Positions 8,369-17,498 are shown, counted from the stretch's first letter. The stretch is DNA of 64,000 nucleotides from Deltaproteobacteria bacterium IMCC39146 (GCA_030005635.1 JARUHP010000008.1:1-64000), one strand, 5' to 3'. The notes: generated by a model not told the origin, from the letters alone. Translations and numbers: made by a program.

Positions 8369-8812
8369 ATGCATTTCAAAACCATTCTTTTTGCCACCGA
8401 TTTCTCAGAAGGTTCGGACTTTGCTTTCCAGTCGGCTCTATCCCTGGCACGTAAGTTCGACAGTAAATTGATTGTTGTTCATATTATCAATGAACCAGTC
8501 GATCTACGTGGTTTTTACGTCCCGCACATCTCGTTTGACAAGCTGGAGGAAGAGATCGAGCAGGGTGCTGAAAAGCTGATGGAGAAATTCTGCCGCACCC
8601 ATATGGGTGATTTCACTGATTACGAATCTTTTGTTTTTCCGGGCATTCCATACGATGAAATTATTAAAAAGGCTGTTGAGTTCAGTGCAAATCTGATCGT
8701 ACTGGGGACGCACGGTCGTACTGGTCTTGATCATGTCCTGTTTGGCAGCACTGCGGAGAAGGTTGTTAGAAAATCTCCAGTCCCGGTAATGACTATACGT
8801 ATAAACGAGTGA
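8369..8812 (+). CDS. Universal stress protein (UspA family)
   Basis: A single Usp domain of 147 residues. The ATP-binding signature G-x2-G-x9-G-S is seen as GTHGRTGLDHVLFGS near residues 113-127, so the protein probably binds ATP. The N-terminal strand FKTILFATDFSEGSDFA is typical. The start has a strong ribosome site (TTAGGAGG). Family members are induced by starvation, redox or respiratory stress; the exact role here is not visible. The gene is followed by a hairpin and a long repeat-rich gap. Confidence 0.93.
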   Translation: MHFKTILFATDFSEGSDFAFQSALSLARKFDSKLIVVHIINEPVDLRGFYVPHISFDKLEEEIEQGAEKLMEKFCRTHMGDFTDYESFVFPGIPYDEIIKKAVEFSANLIVLGTHGRTGLDHVLFGSTAEKVVRKSPVPVMTIRINE

Positions 8813-8838
8813 GCCTCCCACAGTCTAAGCTATTGGAA

Positions 8839-8862
8839 GAAGGCAGCGGGATCGCTGCCTTC
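8839..8862 (+). terminator. Hairpin after the universal stress protein gene
   Basis: GAAGGCAGCG pairs perfectly with CGCTGCCTTC across a four-base loop. A T-run does not follow directly, so termination is likely but not certain. Confidence 0.5.
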
Positions 8863-9265
8863 GGAATGTTGACGAACCCGGTTTGTGTCATGAGGGTTTT
8901 TTTGTGAAGTTTCCCGGTTTCCCACCCCTGTTGCCGCAGCCGATGACGGATGGATTAACGGCGATCAGCAGGGCGAACTGTTTGAGGCTTTAGCTGCGTT
9001 TTCGCCCTGCCGACGTTCATATTTTCGACATAGGATACCCGCGTAGCGGGCAAGGCATTGGGGCTCATTTTTCTGCTTACTCATTTTGTGTGAGCAAAAA
9101 GAGTAAGGCGACGGCAGGGGGCGCAACCCCTGGGTTTATTGGTTGCTTCTCCGAAGCAATCTAACCTCAGCCATTTGGTCTATGCACCACTGTGATGGTG
9201 TCTGTTCCAGCACCCCATGGGGCTGTCACCGGATTTAGGAGTTTTGTAGTGCGTGCTTAAAACCC
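8863..9265. other. Repeat-like intergenic DNA without a gene
   Basis: I see no open frame with coding character here. The stretch contains phrases such as CGTAGCGGGCAAGGCA, a TGCTTACTCATTTTGTGTGAGCAAAAAGAGTAAG inverted motif (quoted in parts: TGCTTACTC at about 9074 and GAGTAAGG at about 9100) and GGCAGGGGGCGCAACCCCTG. Similar phrases recur in repeat-rich gaps of many proteobacterial genomes. It is probably decayed repeat DNA. Confidence 0.5.
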
Positions 9266-9476
9266 GGGACTGTCCCGAAGGGCACTTAGCTTAAGAGGTT
9301 TCAGCATAACTTCCACTCTGATACGAAGCTTTTTACTTTCCAACTAAGGGCTTACTGACCGCAAAAACTCAACAATTTCTTTTGCCTCAAGATTGCTTTT
9401 ATGTTGGATTTAGCCGCTGGCTCAGGCGTAGAGGTTCTTTTGCCAAGGCTACTCTAGCGCCATTCGGGACAGTTCC
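9266..9476. mobile_element. MITE-like element, copy 1
   Basis: The outer arms GGGACTGTCCCGAAGGGC (9266-9283) and GCCATTCGGGACAGTTCC (9459-9476) are inverted repeats matching at 16 of 18 positions. The interior from about 9286 to 9460 recurs at 46297-46555 with roughly 90 percent identity by eye, interrupted there by a 68-bp insertion. No transposase is encoded, so this would be a non-autonomous element. The outer arms differ from those of the second copy. The minus strand of both copies holds an aligned open stretch of about 30 codons ending at the same stop, possibly a coding remnant. Confidence 0.65.
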
Positions 9477-9514
9477 TGAACCATTGCAGTGATGCCGGTT
9501 GCGCTCGGCAGGCG

Positions 9515-9555
9515 CCTCACTTTCTGTGCACGTGCAAAAGAAAGTAAGCAAAGAA
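9515..9555. repeat. Palindrome centred on TGCACGTGCA
   Basis: CTCACTTTCTGTGCAC is mirrored by GTGCAAAAGAAAGTAAG around a central TGCACGTGCA, forming an imperfect stem of about 15 bp. A related phrase, GACAAAGAAAACGAAGCAAAAG, occurs in parts at 35520-35545. The rest of the gap to 9745 shows no gene. Confidence 0.5.
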
Positions 9556-9750
9556 ACCCGCCCTCCGTTTGTCCATAATTGCCTTTGTCAATCATGGATA
9601 CCCTCACGCAATAAAATCAATTCGCGAAGAAAAAAACTCGCTGTCGGTCAGACAGCTTTTCTTCGTTTTTTAAATTAATTTCATTCTGTTCGTCGGCACT
9701 CAACGGGAAGAGGGCAATCAAGCTCAAAGTCAATAGCATATAAACAAATA

Positions 9751-9777
9751 GGGCAACAGATTAACAATCTGTTGCCC
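9751..9777. terminator. Terminator of the RNase E/G gene (minus strand)
   Basis: GGGCAACAGATT and AATCTGTTGCCC form a perfect 12-bp stem with a 3-base loop, 40 bases past the RNase stop. On the minus strand it is followed by TATTTGTTT. Closely related hairpins occur at 35412-35442 and 35908-35936. Confidence 0.7.
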
Positions 9778-9816
9778 CCAGTCTACGGAAATAAAATATG
9801 TTGGATGTCTTTTTGC

Positions 9817-12534
9817 TTAATCCTCTTTGACCGAGTCCTTCTCGACTGCTTTCTCGCGAGGGGCTCTAGCACGCTTTGGCTTGGTGGGGTCTTCAGCAGG
9901 CTTAACGGTCTCAGTTTTATCCGTGGCTTTCTTGGCTGTTTTTTTCGCTGGAGCTTTCGCCTTTGCAGGAGCCTTTCTGGCGGTTTTTAGTTCCGCGGGC
10001 TTAGCTTCCTCTGTTGCTTTTACAACCTTCGCCTCTTTTCCTTTTGGCTTGGCCGTACTGGTTCGACGGGCTTTCGGCTTGGGCTTTTCTTCGCCCGTGC
10101 TTTCATCTTTTGCAACGACCGTTGGTTTGCTCTTCTCTGTTGATACGGTTTCCTTGACGGCCGGTTTTTTTTTCGTGCGCTTGGCCGGAGCTTTCTTGAC
10201 GACCTCTTCGGTCGCTGCAGGAGCAATTTTTACTTCGGCCTTCTCAACGCTTGTCTCTGCTTCCGTTTCTTTGGTTTTTGTTCGACTGGGTCTGCGTCTG
10301 GCCGGTTTTTTCGGCTCAGCTTTCTTTTCTCTCTCAGCTTCTTTCTGAGTGCTCTCCTCTGCAGGGACCTCTGTCGCAACTTTGGTTGCTTCTGCTGGTG
10401 GATCAACCTTTTTCGTCGTACGGCGAGGACGGCTCGGTTTTTGCGTGGTCTCGGCCGCTGGTTTTTCTTCTCCAACTGCTTCTGACGGAGGTTCAGACGT
10501 CGTTGTCGCTGACTGGTCCATGTCTGTTGTTGTAGAGGCCTCTGTCGTTTTGACTTCGTCCGTTGCCGCTTTTGGCTTGCGGCGGCCCCGCCGACGCTTT
10601 GGTTTGGCATCCTGTGCGTTTTGATCTACTGCTGCAGACTCCGCAGGCGTTTCCTCTTCGGATGTTTCGGCGACAGCTACTTCTGCTGTTGCCGCATCTT
10701 CAGTCACTTTTTTGCTTCGTGAACGTCTTGGCCGTTGAGGTCTCTTCGCCGGTGTCGCATCATCAGACTTTTCTTCTGCTGCCACAGTTGTGGTGTCAGT
10801 TGAGTCAGTTGCAGCCTCTTCCGATGTTGGCTCATCAGTATCGCTAGTGTTCTGCTCTGCTTCAGCAGTTTTCGCTCCTGAAGGCTTGCGGCGCCTCCTG
10901 CGACGGCGTTTTTGCGGTTGATCTGTTCCCGCCTCAGCTGTCTCAGTCGTCTCCGGTTGAGTGGTCTCGTCTTTGTCTTGCTTGTTTTCCTCTTCTGTAA
11001 CGAGAGGCACAGAACCAGCTTCAACGAATTCCAGTTGTGTCGACTTGTTCTTTTCCTTTTTCTGGATTTCGATTTCAACCTGGTCAGACAGAAAGTCACG
11101 GTTACCGTGAATATGGATCTGCAGTTGGTAGCGCCGCTCCATCTCGACGAGCTCTTCACGGTTGTTGTTCAACAGGTAGGCGGCAACTTCTAACGGTAAC
11201 TGGGCATCGACCCGACTGACTTGGCCTTTGGCCGCGCTGGCGTGAATTTTACGCAACAGGGCAACCGCCTGAGTTTCAGGACTCTTAAAATGTCCAGAGC
11301 CGTTACAGTGCGGGCAGGGCAGGTAGGATCCCTCTGTCAGGGCGGCTTTAATCCTTTGTCGGCTCAATTCCAATAAACCAAATTTACTGATGCGGCCAAC
11401 GCTAACCCGGGCCTTGTCGTTTTCAAGTGATTGCTTGACTTGATTTTCGACCGCGCGGTTATTTTTGCGGTCCCGCATGTCGATGAAGTCTATGACGATC
11501 AGACCACCAAGGTCGCGCAGACGCAGCTGCCTGCCGACTTCTGCGGCGGCTTCCAGGTTCGTCTTGGTCGCTGTGTCTTCAACGCCGCGCTCGGAAGCCA
11601 TTTTGCCACTGTTGACGTCGATGGCGACGAGGGCTTCAGTGGGGTCAATGACAATTGAGCCGCCAGAGGGCAGGGCCACTTTGTTGCGGCTCAAGGTCTC
11701 GATCTGGTCTTCAATCTGGTAGCGGGAGAAGATCGGTCGACGTTCCTGGTGAAGTTTGACCAGTTTGACGTGATCAGGCATGACCGTCTGGAAGAAGTCT
11801 TTGGCTTCCTTGAAAACCTGCGCATCGTCGATCAGCACTTCATCCATCTCCGTGGTGAAGTAATCTCGAATCGAACGGATCATCAGGTTGGATTCTTTGT
11901 ATATGAGGGCAGGGGCCTTGGATTTCTGCTCAAGTTCTTTGATACTCTCAAAGAGTCGAATCAGATAACGATAATCCCGTTCCAACTCTTCGCGAGTCTG
12001 GTCAAGGGCGGCTGTGCGCACGATATAACCCACGCCCTCGGCGAGGTCGAGGGAGCTCATGGCTTTTTTCAGCTCTTTGCGTTGAGCGTCGCTTTCGGCC
12101 TTGCGTGAAACACCCCGTGTCTGGCTGCCGGGCATAAGAACCATGTAGCGTCCGGCGAGGGATAGGTAAGTGGTCAGAGCTGCACCCTTGGTGCCGCGCT
12201 CTTCCTTGGTGATCTGGACCAGGATTTCCTGGCCGCGAGACAACAGTTCATTGATGCGCGGCCTGTGGCCATCTTCGGCAGGAGTGTAGTCAGGTTTGAC
12301 CGTGGTGTAGTTGATTTCATCGATTTGCAGGAAGCCGAGGCGATCTGCGCCATAATCAACAAAAGCGGCCTGCAGACCGGTTTCGACCCGGACCACAACC
12401 GCTTTATAGATATTACCCTTGGAGGGTTCGCGACCGGCAACCTCGATATCAAGCTCAGTGAGGATACCATCTTCTACAATAGCCACCCGGTTTTCTTCGG
12501 GATGGGTGGCGTTAACCATCATTTTCTTAGACAT
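9817..12534 (-). CDS. rne: Ribonuclease E/G family endoribonuclease
   Basis: A 905-residue endoribonuclease that starts mRNA decay and matures structured RNAs. An S1-type RNA-binding domain spans about residues 38-125. The catalytic magnesium aspartates are Asp306 (VAIDVNSG) and Asp349 (LIVIDF), and the zinc-link is Cys407/Cys410 (CPHC), as in E. coli RNase E. From about residue 520 the tail is low-complexity: alternating acidic and basic, alanine- and proline-rich segments with arginine clusters (RRRRRRRK), likely an RNA-binding and degradosome scaffold. The ATG at 12534 follows GGGAAG; a longer reading to 12612 lacks a good ribosome site. It is monocistronic. Confidence 0.93.
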   Translation of the reverse strand: MSKKMMVNATHPEENRVAIVEDGILTELDIEVAGREPSKGNIYKAVVVRVETGLQAAFVDYGADRLGFLQIDEINYTTVKPDYTPAEDGHRPRINELLSRGQEILVQITKEERGTKGAALTTYLSLAGRYMVLMPGSQTRGVSRKAESDAQRKELKKAMSSLDLAEGVGYIVRTAALDQTREELERDYRYLIRLFESIKELEQKSKAPALIYKESNLMIRSIRDYFTTEMDEVLIDDAQVFKEAKDFFQTVMPDHVKLVKLHQERRPIFSRYQIEDQIETLSRNKVALPSGGSIVIDPTEALVAIDVNSGKMASERGVEDTATKTNLEAAAEVGRQLRLRDLGGLIVIDFIDMRDRKNNRAVENQVKQSLENDKARVSVGRISKFGLLELSRQRIKAALTEGSYLPCPHCNGSGHFKSPETQAVALLRKIHASAAKGQVSRVDAQLPLEVAAYLLNNNREELVEMERRYQLQIHIHGNRDFLSDQVEIEIQKKEKNKSTQLEFVEAGSVPLVTEEENKQDKDETTQPETTETAEAGTDQPQKRRRRRRRKPSGAKTAEAEQNTSDTDEPTSEEAATDSTDTTTVAAEEKSDDATPAKRPQRPRRSRSKKVTEDAATAEVAVAETSEEETPAESAAVDQNAQDAKPKRRRGRRKPKAATDEVKTTEASTTTDMDQSATTTSEPPSEAVGEEKPAAETTQKPSRPRRTTKKVDPPAEATKVATEVPAEESTQKEAEREKKAEPKKPARRRPSRTKTKETEAETSVEKAEVKIAPAATEEVVKKAPAKRTKKKPAVKETVSTEKSKPTVVAKDESTGEEKPKPKARRTSTAKPKGKEAKVVKATEEAKPAELKTARKAPAKAKAPAKKTAKKATDKTETVKPAEDPTKPKRARAPREKAVEKDSVKED

Positions 12535-12943
12535 GTAATTCTTCCCGGCTGCCGCATGCGACAACCTAAATCTGTTGGGGGCATAAGCCCTGCCTTGAGA
12601 TGGTTGGCTCAACCGGAACTGGGAGCGCGCTCAATAACAGGGTAAATACCAAAACTGTTTATCTGTAGGGCCTGTATCTCAGCCCTTAAGATCAAAAAAA
12701 CCTTTTAAAAAAGGTAGATACGGCCGAACTATAACAAATTAAATGAAAATTGCACGTAAATAATGGAATGTGCCGTATCTGCTAAGTTGGTGTTGAATGC
12801 AAATTGGACTTCAAAGCGGTTGTTTTGGGTTCTGTTTCTGATGAGGCGTCACACTGGCAACAGGAGCTCCGCCGGTGTTGTTAGTTGTTGTTCTCTGAGA
12901 AAATGAACTTTTTACAGTGAAACCTGACTCCCTGAACAATCTC
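12535..12943. other. Intergenic leader region upstream of the RNase gene
   Basis: No gene was found in these 409 bases. On the minus strand, a short ACCTTTT/AAAAGGT hairpin at about 12698-12713 followed by seven T may be a weak terminator for the gene at 12944-14038. The remainder may hold a long 5' leader of the RNase gene, which in E. coli is autoregulatory; no specific structure is recognised here. Confidence 0.35.
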
Positions 12944-14038
12944 CTACCCAAGTTGACTGTCAATTAAATCAAAATCAAGTTCCTGTTCAGCCAGACTTTT
13001 AACCAGGCTGATTTTTTCATGATCATCAGCAGTGATTTTGGAAACATCGCGAGTCACGGTCTGAATAACATTTGACGTGAGTTGCTCGGTGCGCATGAAG
13101 GGTAACTGACTGGCATCGAGAACCTGCTGGGTCAGTTTGGCGATGGGGTTGGCTCCGGAAATCAGTACTCCGGAAAGTTTCTCAGCATATTCTGGAATAT
13201 GATGCAGGGTGGCGAGCATGACCAGAAGTTCATTACGGCTGCTGTTCACCAGGAGCAATGTCGAATTTTTGAGAATCTCGACGACCTTCTCCGTGGATGC
13301 TGCAGCAAGTTGTATGTGCTTGATGATCTGCATCGCCTGCTCCTGGTTGGCACGCAGAGTCACATCAAAGAGTTTGGCTACGTGCTGCAAGGTAGGGCCA
13401 GCAAGTATCGGAGAGTAGTTGAAGCCACCGTGGACAATAAAATTTTCATGGGCAAAGGCTTTGCCCATGTATTCGAGGGTTCTTGCCCGTTTCTCAGCGA
13501 TCAACTTGTTCGGCATGACGATGCGGACCTCTGCTCCCTCCATTTTGTACAATGCCAGGTTCATGCTGACATCATCTATGACGTGGCCGATGCCGCCGCC
13601 GCTGACAACCAGAACCGGAGCATCGAGCAGGCGGGCAACCCGTGCGTTACTTAAACCGAGAACCGAGCCGACACCACTATGGCCGGCCCCTTCGATGATC
13701 AGAAAATCACAGTTTTCTTCGAGTTCCTTACAGGCTTTGATCAGTTGCTGCTCAAGTTGCTCACGGGTGATTATGCCATCGATGACTTTGCGCGTGTCTC
13801 CAGGGTGTACCACTACGGGTGACATCAGACGGATGTCGTCTTCAAGCCCGAAGACTTTGGCTACCAGGGCGGCATCTTTATCGACCCAGAAATCCTTGTA
13901 GGGGGAGGGCTTAGGCCCGACCGGTTTGATAAAGCCGACCCGTTGGTACTTTTTTAGCGCCAGGTGGAGCAGTGAGAGGCTGGTGGTGGTTTTACCGCAG
14001 TCCTGGCCGGTTGCAGCTATAAAGACTTTACGTGCCAT
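12944..14038 (-). CDS. BioD-like P-loop protein with DRTGG domain (phosphotransacetylase N-terminal type)
   Basis: A 364-residue cytosolic protein. The N-terminal half is a dethiobiotin-synthetase-like AAA_26 P-loop domain (GQDCGKTT at residues 11-18; EGAGHSGVGSVL as the second motif). The C-terminal half resembles the DRTGG domain. The same pair precedes the catalytic domain in long Pta enzymes, but the phosphotransacetylase domain itself is absent here. It is most likely a stand-alone sensor or ligand-binding protein; its reaction is unknown. The ATG at 14038 follows CAGGAGGCC. A longer start at 14095 lacks such a site. Confidence 0.82.
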   Translation of the reverse strand: MARKVFIAATGQDCGKTTTSLSLLHLALKKYQRVGFIKPVGPKPSPYKDFWVDKDAALVAKVFGLEDDIRLMSPVVVHPGDTRKVIDGIITREQLEQQLIKACKELEENCDFLIIEGAGHSGVGSVLGLSNARVARLLDAPVLVVSGGGIGHVIDDVSMNLALYKMEGAEVRIVMPNKLIAEKRARTLEYMGKAFAHENFIVHGGFNYSPILAGPTLQHVAKLFDVTLRANQEQAMQIIKHIQLAAASTEKVVEILKNSTLLLVNSSRNELLVMLATLHHIPEYAEKLSGVLISGANPIAKLTQQVLDASQLPFMRTEQLTSNVIQTVTRDVSKITADDHEKISLVKSLAEQELDFDLIDSQLG

Positions 14039-14177
14039 TGAGGCCTCCTGAAGAATTGCAACAGTTCTTATAGTGGTGGGTGAGAAAAAGCTCATTCATT
14101 CTGCTAATCTTCGTCCTCCCTGTCAACGATGAAGATGATAATTCTCGTGAGCATACAGATGTGCTATAACAAGCGCC

Positions 14178-16118
14178 ATGTTACAGCTAAAAGATGTTGT
14201 CAAACAGTTTGCAGACCAGGTTGTGCTGCGCCATGTTGACTGGCATATTCGTCCCACTGACCGTATCGGGCTTTGTGGTGAAAATGGTGCCGGTAAGACC
14301 ACTTTGCTGCGTCTGCTGTCCGGTCAGTCGGATGTTGATGCCGGCAAGGTGCAGTTGGCCCGTGGTACCACCATCGGATATTTGCCGCAGGAAGGCCTCG
14401 AGCATAGTGGCCGTGATCTCTTTACCGAGGTGCGCTCTGCTCTTGAGGAGCTGCTCGCGGTTGAAGCCGAGCTGAAACAGCTCGAGGGACAGATCAGTCG
14501 TGAGGCTGAAGAGTCTGACCTTGATCGTTATTCCGAGTTGCAGGAGATTTTTCGACAACGCGGTGGTTACACCATGGAAGCCGAAATCGGCCGGGTGCTC
14601 AAAGGCTTGGGGTTCGCCGAAGAAGATTGGGGCAAACCGTGCGAGCAATTTTCCGGCGGCTGGCAGATGCGTATCGCGTTGGCCAAGCTATTGCTGCAGA
14701 AACCCAACCTGCTTCTCCTTGATGAGCCGACCAACCACCTTGATCTGCCTGCCCGTGACTGGCTGGAAAGTTACCTATCGGCCTACCCCTACGCAGTGAT
14801 CCTGGTTTCCCACGACCGGTTTTTCCTTGATCAGGTCGTCTCCCGGATCGTCGAAATCTGGCACGGTAAGCTCACCGATTATCCCGGTAACTATTCCCGA
14901 TACCTGGCTGCCAGAGACGAACGTGTGGCCGCTTTACGTGAAACCAAGAGACGCCAGGATGAAGAGGTCGCCCGCCTCGAGTCGTTCATTAACAAGTTTC
15001 GTTATAACGCCAACAAGGCATCCCTGGTACAGAGCCGCGTCAAGATGTTGGAAAAAATCGAGCGCATTGAACTGCCGCCAGAGCGTAAAAAAATCGGTTT
15101 CTCCTTCCCTGCGCCACCGAAAAGCGGGCAGCTTGCTATTGGTCTCTCCGGCGTCGCACACGGTTACGATAACAAGACCGTTGTTGAAGATGTTGACCTC
15201 TCTGTTGCTCGCGGCGAGCGTATCGCCCTGGTTGGCGCGAACGGTGCCGGCAAGTCAACCTTGATGAGGTTGCTGGCAGGGGTTGAGGCCCCGTTGCAAG
15301 GCGAGCGTGAGGAAGGTCATAACATGGTTATGGCCTACTTTGCCCAGGATCAGGCGCGCACTCTCGACGCAAAACTGACTGTGCTGGAGCAAATTACCAA
15401 AGCAGCCCCTTTTGACATGGTGCCGAAGGTGCGCAACCTGCTCGGTGCGTTTCTTTTTCATGGTGATGATGTTCACAAGCGGGTTTCTGTTCTCTCCGGT
15501 GGAGAGCGTAACCGCCTGGCACTGGCGATCCTGCTTCTTGAGCCGGCCAACCTGCTGTTGCTGGATGAACCGACCAACCACCTTGACCTGGCCTCCAAAG
15601 AGGTCCTTCTGAATGCTCTGAAAGGCTATCAGGGGACCCTCGTGTTCGTTTCTCACGACCGTTATTTTGTTGATGCGCTCGCTAGTCGGGTTGTTGAAGT
15701 TGCCGCTCAGCGTGCCACATCCTATCTCGGCAATTACGAGGACTTCCTGCGTGTAAAAAGTGGTGAAGGTGATGGCAGTCACTCTTCTTTGCGGGTCGAG
15801 CAAACTGGTGCGAAGGGAACCTCTGCGCCGTTACAAAGCAAATCCTCCCGGGTGCTTTCCCACGAGGAGCGTAAGGCGACCAGGCGAGAAGAGCAGAAGC
15901 GGCAGAAAAAGTTGACTCAGGTTGAAGAGCAAATCGAGGTTCTTGAGCAGGAGCTCACTGAGCTGACCACTGAAATGCAGGATCCTGCCATGGCGGTTGA
16001 CCATGCCCGCCTGAGCCCGCTCATCGAAAAACATTCGCTTCTTCAAGAGGAATTGGATGGCTGTATGGAGCGCTGGGAGACCCTGCAGGAGGTTCTCGCA
16101 GAAGGTGAAATGTCGTGA
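14178..16118 (+). CDS. ABC-F family ATPase (YheS/Uup-like)
   Basis: A soluble 646-residue protein with two ABC domains and no membrane spans, as in ABC-F factors that bind the ribosomal E site and relieve stalled translation. Walker A motifs are GENGAGKTT (about residue 36) and GANGAGKST (about 352). Signatures FSGGWQMRIALAK and LSGGERNRLALA are each followed by LLLLDEPTNHLD. The inter-domain linker with RRQDEEVARLESFINKFR is the family's extension arm. The C-terminal 100 residues form a charged coiled coil. The stop overlaps the GTG start of the next gene by four bases. Confidence 0.93.
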   Translation: MLQLKDVVKQFADQVVLRHVDWHIRPTDRIGLCGENGAGKTTLLRLLSGQSDVDAGKVQLARGTTIGYLPQEGLEHSGRDLFTEVRSALEELLAVEAELKQLEGQISREAEESDLDRYSELQEIFRQRGGYTMEAEIGRVLKGLGFAEEDWGKPCEQFSGGWQMRIALAKLLLQKPNLLLLDEPTNHLDLPARDWLESYLSAYPYAVILVSHDRFFLDQVVSRIVEIWHGKLTDYPGNYSRYLAARDERVAALRETKRRQDEEVARLESFINKFRYNANKASLVQSRVKMLEKIERIELPPERKKIGFSFPAPPKSGQLAIGLSGVAHGYDNKTVVEDVDLSVARGERIALVGANGAGKSTLMRLLAGVEAPLQGEREEGHNMVMAYFAQDQARTLDAKLTVLEQITKAAPFDMVPKVRNLLGAFLFHGDDVHKRVSVLSGGERNRLALAILLLEPANLLLLDEPTNHLDLASKEVLLNALKGYQGTLVFVSHDRYFVDALASRVVEVAAQRATSYLGNYEDFLRVKSGEGDGSHSSLRVEQTGAKGTSAPLQSKSSRVLSHEERKATRREEQKRQKKLTQVEEQIEVLEQELTELTTEMQDPAMAVDHARLSPLIEKHSLLQEELDGCMERWETLQEVLAEGEMS

Positions 16119-17401
16119 AGCATCCTTTTGTGATCGCTGTTGCCAGCGAAAAGGGTGGGGTGGGAAAAACCACGATTGCCACTAACCTTGCTGTCTATCT
16201 CAAGGCTTTGCGCGAGGACTTGCCGGTTACCATTGCCTCTTTTGATAACCACTTCAGCGTTGACCAGATGTTTGCTCTCGGTCCACAGCCTGAGGGCAGT
16301 GTTGCCAACCTCATCGAAGGCTGCCCGGTTGAAGAGCTTGCTGTGCTGGGACAATACGGTGTGCAGTACGTTGCTTCATCACGGCGGCTGCTACCACCGA
16401 GTCATGATCCCGCATGGCTGCGACAGAGGGTGTCGGCTTCAAGGCTTGACGGTATTCTGATTTTCGATACAAGGCCCATCCTTGATTGGTTCACCGAAGC
16501 CGCTTTGCTGTCTGCAGACCTGGTGCTGGTACCGGTCAAGGATCGCGCTGCTCTGATCAATGCCGGCTCTTTAAGGCAGATTATGGCTGATACCGGCCGT
16601 GCAGAAAAACTCTGGTTGCTGCCAAGCCTGGTCGACACCCGCGCTCGTTTGAATGCCGAAGTGCGTGTTCATGAATTCCTGATCTACGGCGCCCGTGAAC
16701 GAGACTACCAGGTTCTCGACATTTGCATCAGTAAAAGTCCCAAGGTCGAAGGGCTTGCTTCCGGGTTCTCCAGTCGCATCTGGCCCGTCCTCACCCATGC
16801 CAGGAATACCTTGGTTCACAGTCAGTTTAAAAAGCTGGCAGAATTTGTCTTGTCAAACGCTGCTGCCGAAATCTTTGAAAATAGAAGTCGCAGTAATGGT
16901 GAAGAGGGCCTGGAAGAGCTTCCCGCAGCACGGCGCCGCAAGCTTATTCTTGAGTGCCCTTTGTGTTGTCAACAGTCCCTGCATGCTGACGGTCATTTCT
17001 TCTTTGATTTGAGCAGCCGTCGGCGGGGCTTTATCCATCCTGATTGTTGTGACCAGCTTTTTGCCGAACTCGAGTTGGACGTAATGACGCATGAGGAGAT
17101 ACTTGCCTTGACAATTGAAGGTCCGGGGTTGTTTGGTCCTGAGTGTCGCTTGACGGCCCATCTGTTTGATGCCGATGAAAGCCTTGTTGCCAGTGAAGAT
17201 CTTGGTAAAGAGAAGAGTCTCCTCCATAAAACCCTGCCAATGATAATCGGCCGTCCTGTCGATGCCGCATACCGTGAACTTGTGTTGGTTAATCGCAAAG
17301 CCATCAGCCCTGCTGAACAGCTGGGTGGTGATCTGTACCGGAGTTTTGCACTTCGTCGTCGAAAAATCGCCCGGGAACTTCGTCTCGCCGGCTTGTTTTA
17401 A
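16115..17401 (+). CDS. ParA/MinD-like ATPase with C-terminal Cys/His cluster
   Basis: A 428-residue protein whose N-terminal 240 residues are a ParA/MinD-type ATPase. The deviant Walker A is SEKGGVGKTT (residues 11-20) and an IFDTRP segment lies near residue 118 where Walker B is expected. The C-terminal third is unusual for this family: ECPLCC (Cys281, Cys284, Cys285), His290, His294, His308 and Cys311-Cys312 could bind zinc. The GTG start sits in the last codons of the ABC-F gene, indicating translational coupling. Family members position or switch complexes on DNA or membrane; no parB partner is present. The target is unknown. Confidence 0.8.
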   Translation: MKHPFVIAVASEKGGVGKTTIATNLAVYLKALREDLPVTIASFDNHFSVDQMFALGPQPEGSVANLIEGCPVEELAVLGQYGVQYVASSRRLLPPSHDPAWLRQRVSASRLDGILIFDTRPILDWFTEAALLSADLVLVPVKDRAALINAGSLRQIMADTGRAEKLWLLPSLVDTRARLNAEVRVHEFLIYGARERDYQVLDICISKSPKVEGLASGFSSRIWPVLTHARNTLVHSQFKKLAEFVLSNAAAEIFENRSRSNGEEGLEELPAARRRKLILECPLCCQQSLHADGHFFFDLSSRRRGFIHPDCCDQLFAELELDVMTHEEILALTIEGPGLFGPECRLTAHLFDADESLVASEDLGKEKSLLHKTLPMIIGRPVDAAYRELVLVNRKAISPAEQLGGDLYRSFALRRRKIARELRLAGLF

Positions 17402-17469
17402 ATACCTTTCTCAATATCAATTACCCTTAAACTCTGGCTTGCGGCCGTTCCCTCGGTCGCGCAACCTTC

Positions 17470-17498
17470 TTGACATGAAAGCTCAAATATTCTAAATA
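17470..17498 (+). promoter_or_regulatory. Candidate sigma-70 promoter before the DUF4388-like gene
   Basis: TTGACA (17470-17475) is followed after 17 bases by TAAATA (17493-17498). The -35 is perfect and the -10 is weak (3 of 6). It lies 43 bases before the ATG at 17542. Confidence 0.4.

Noticed and set aside
9827-10624. Long plus-strand open frames opposite the RNase tail.
   Set aside because: They are antisense shadows of the low-complexity Lys/Glu/Ala codons and have no ribosome sites or domains.
12535-12612. An N-terminal extension of the RNase to 12612.
   Set aside because: The extra 26 residues have no family resemblance, and the ATG at 12534 has a ribosome site.
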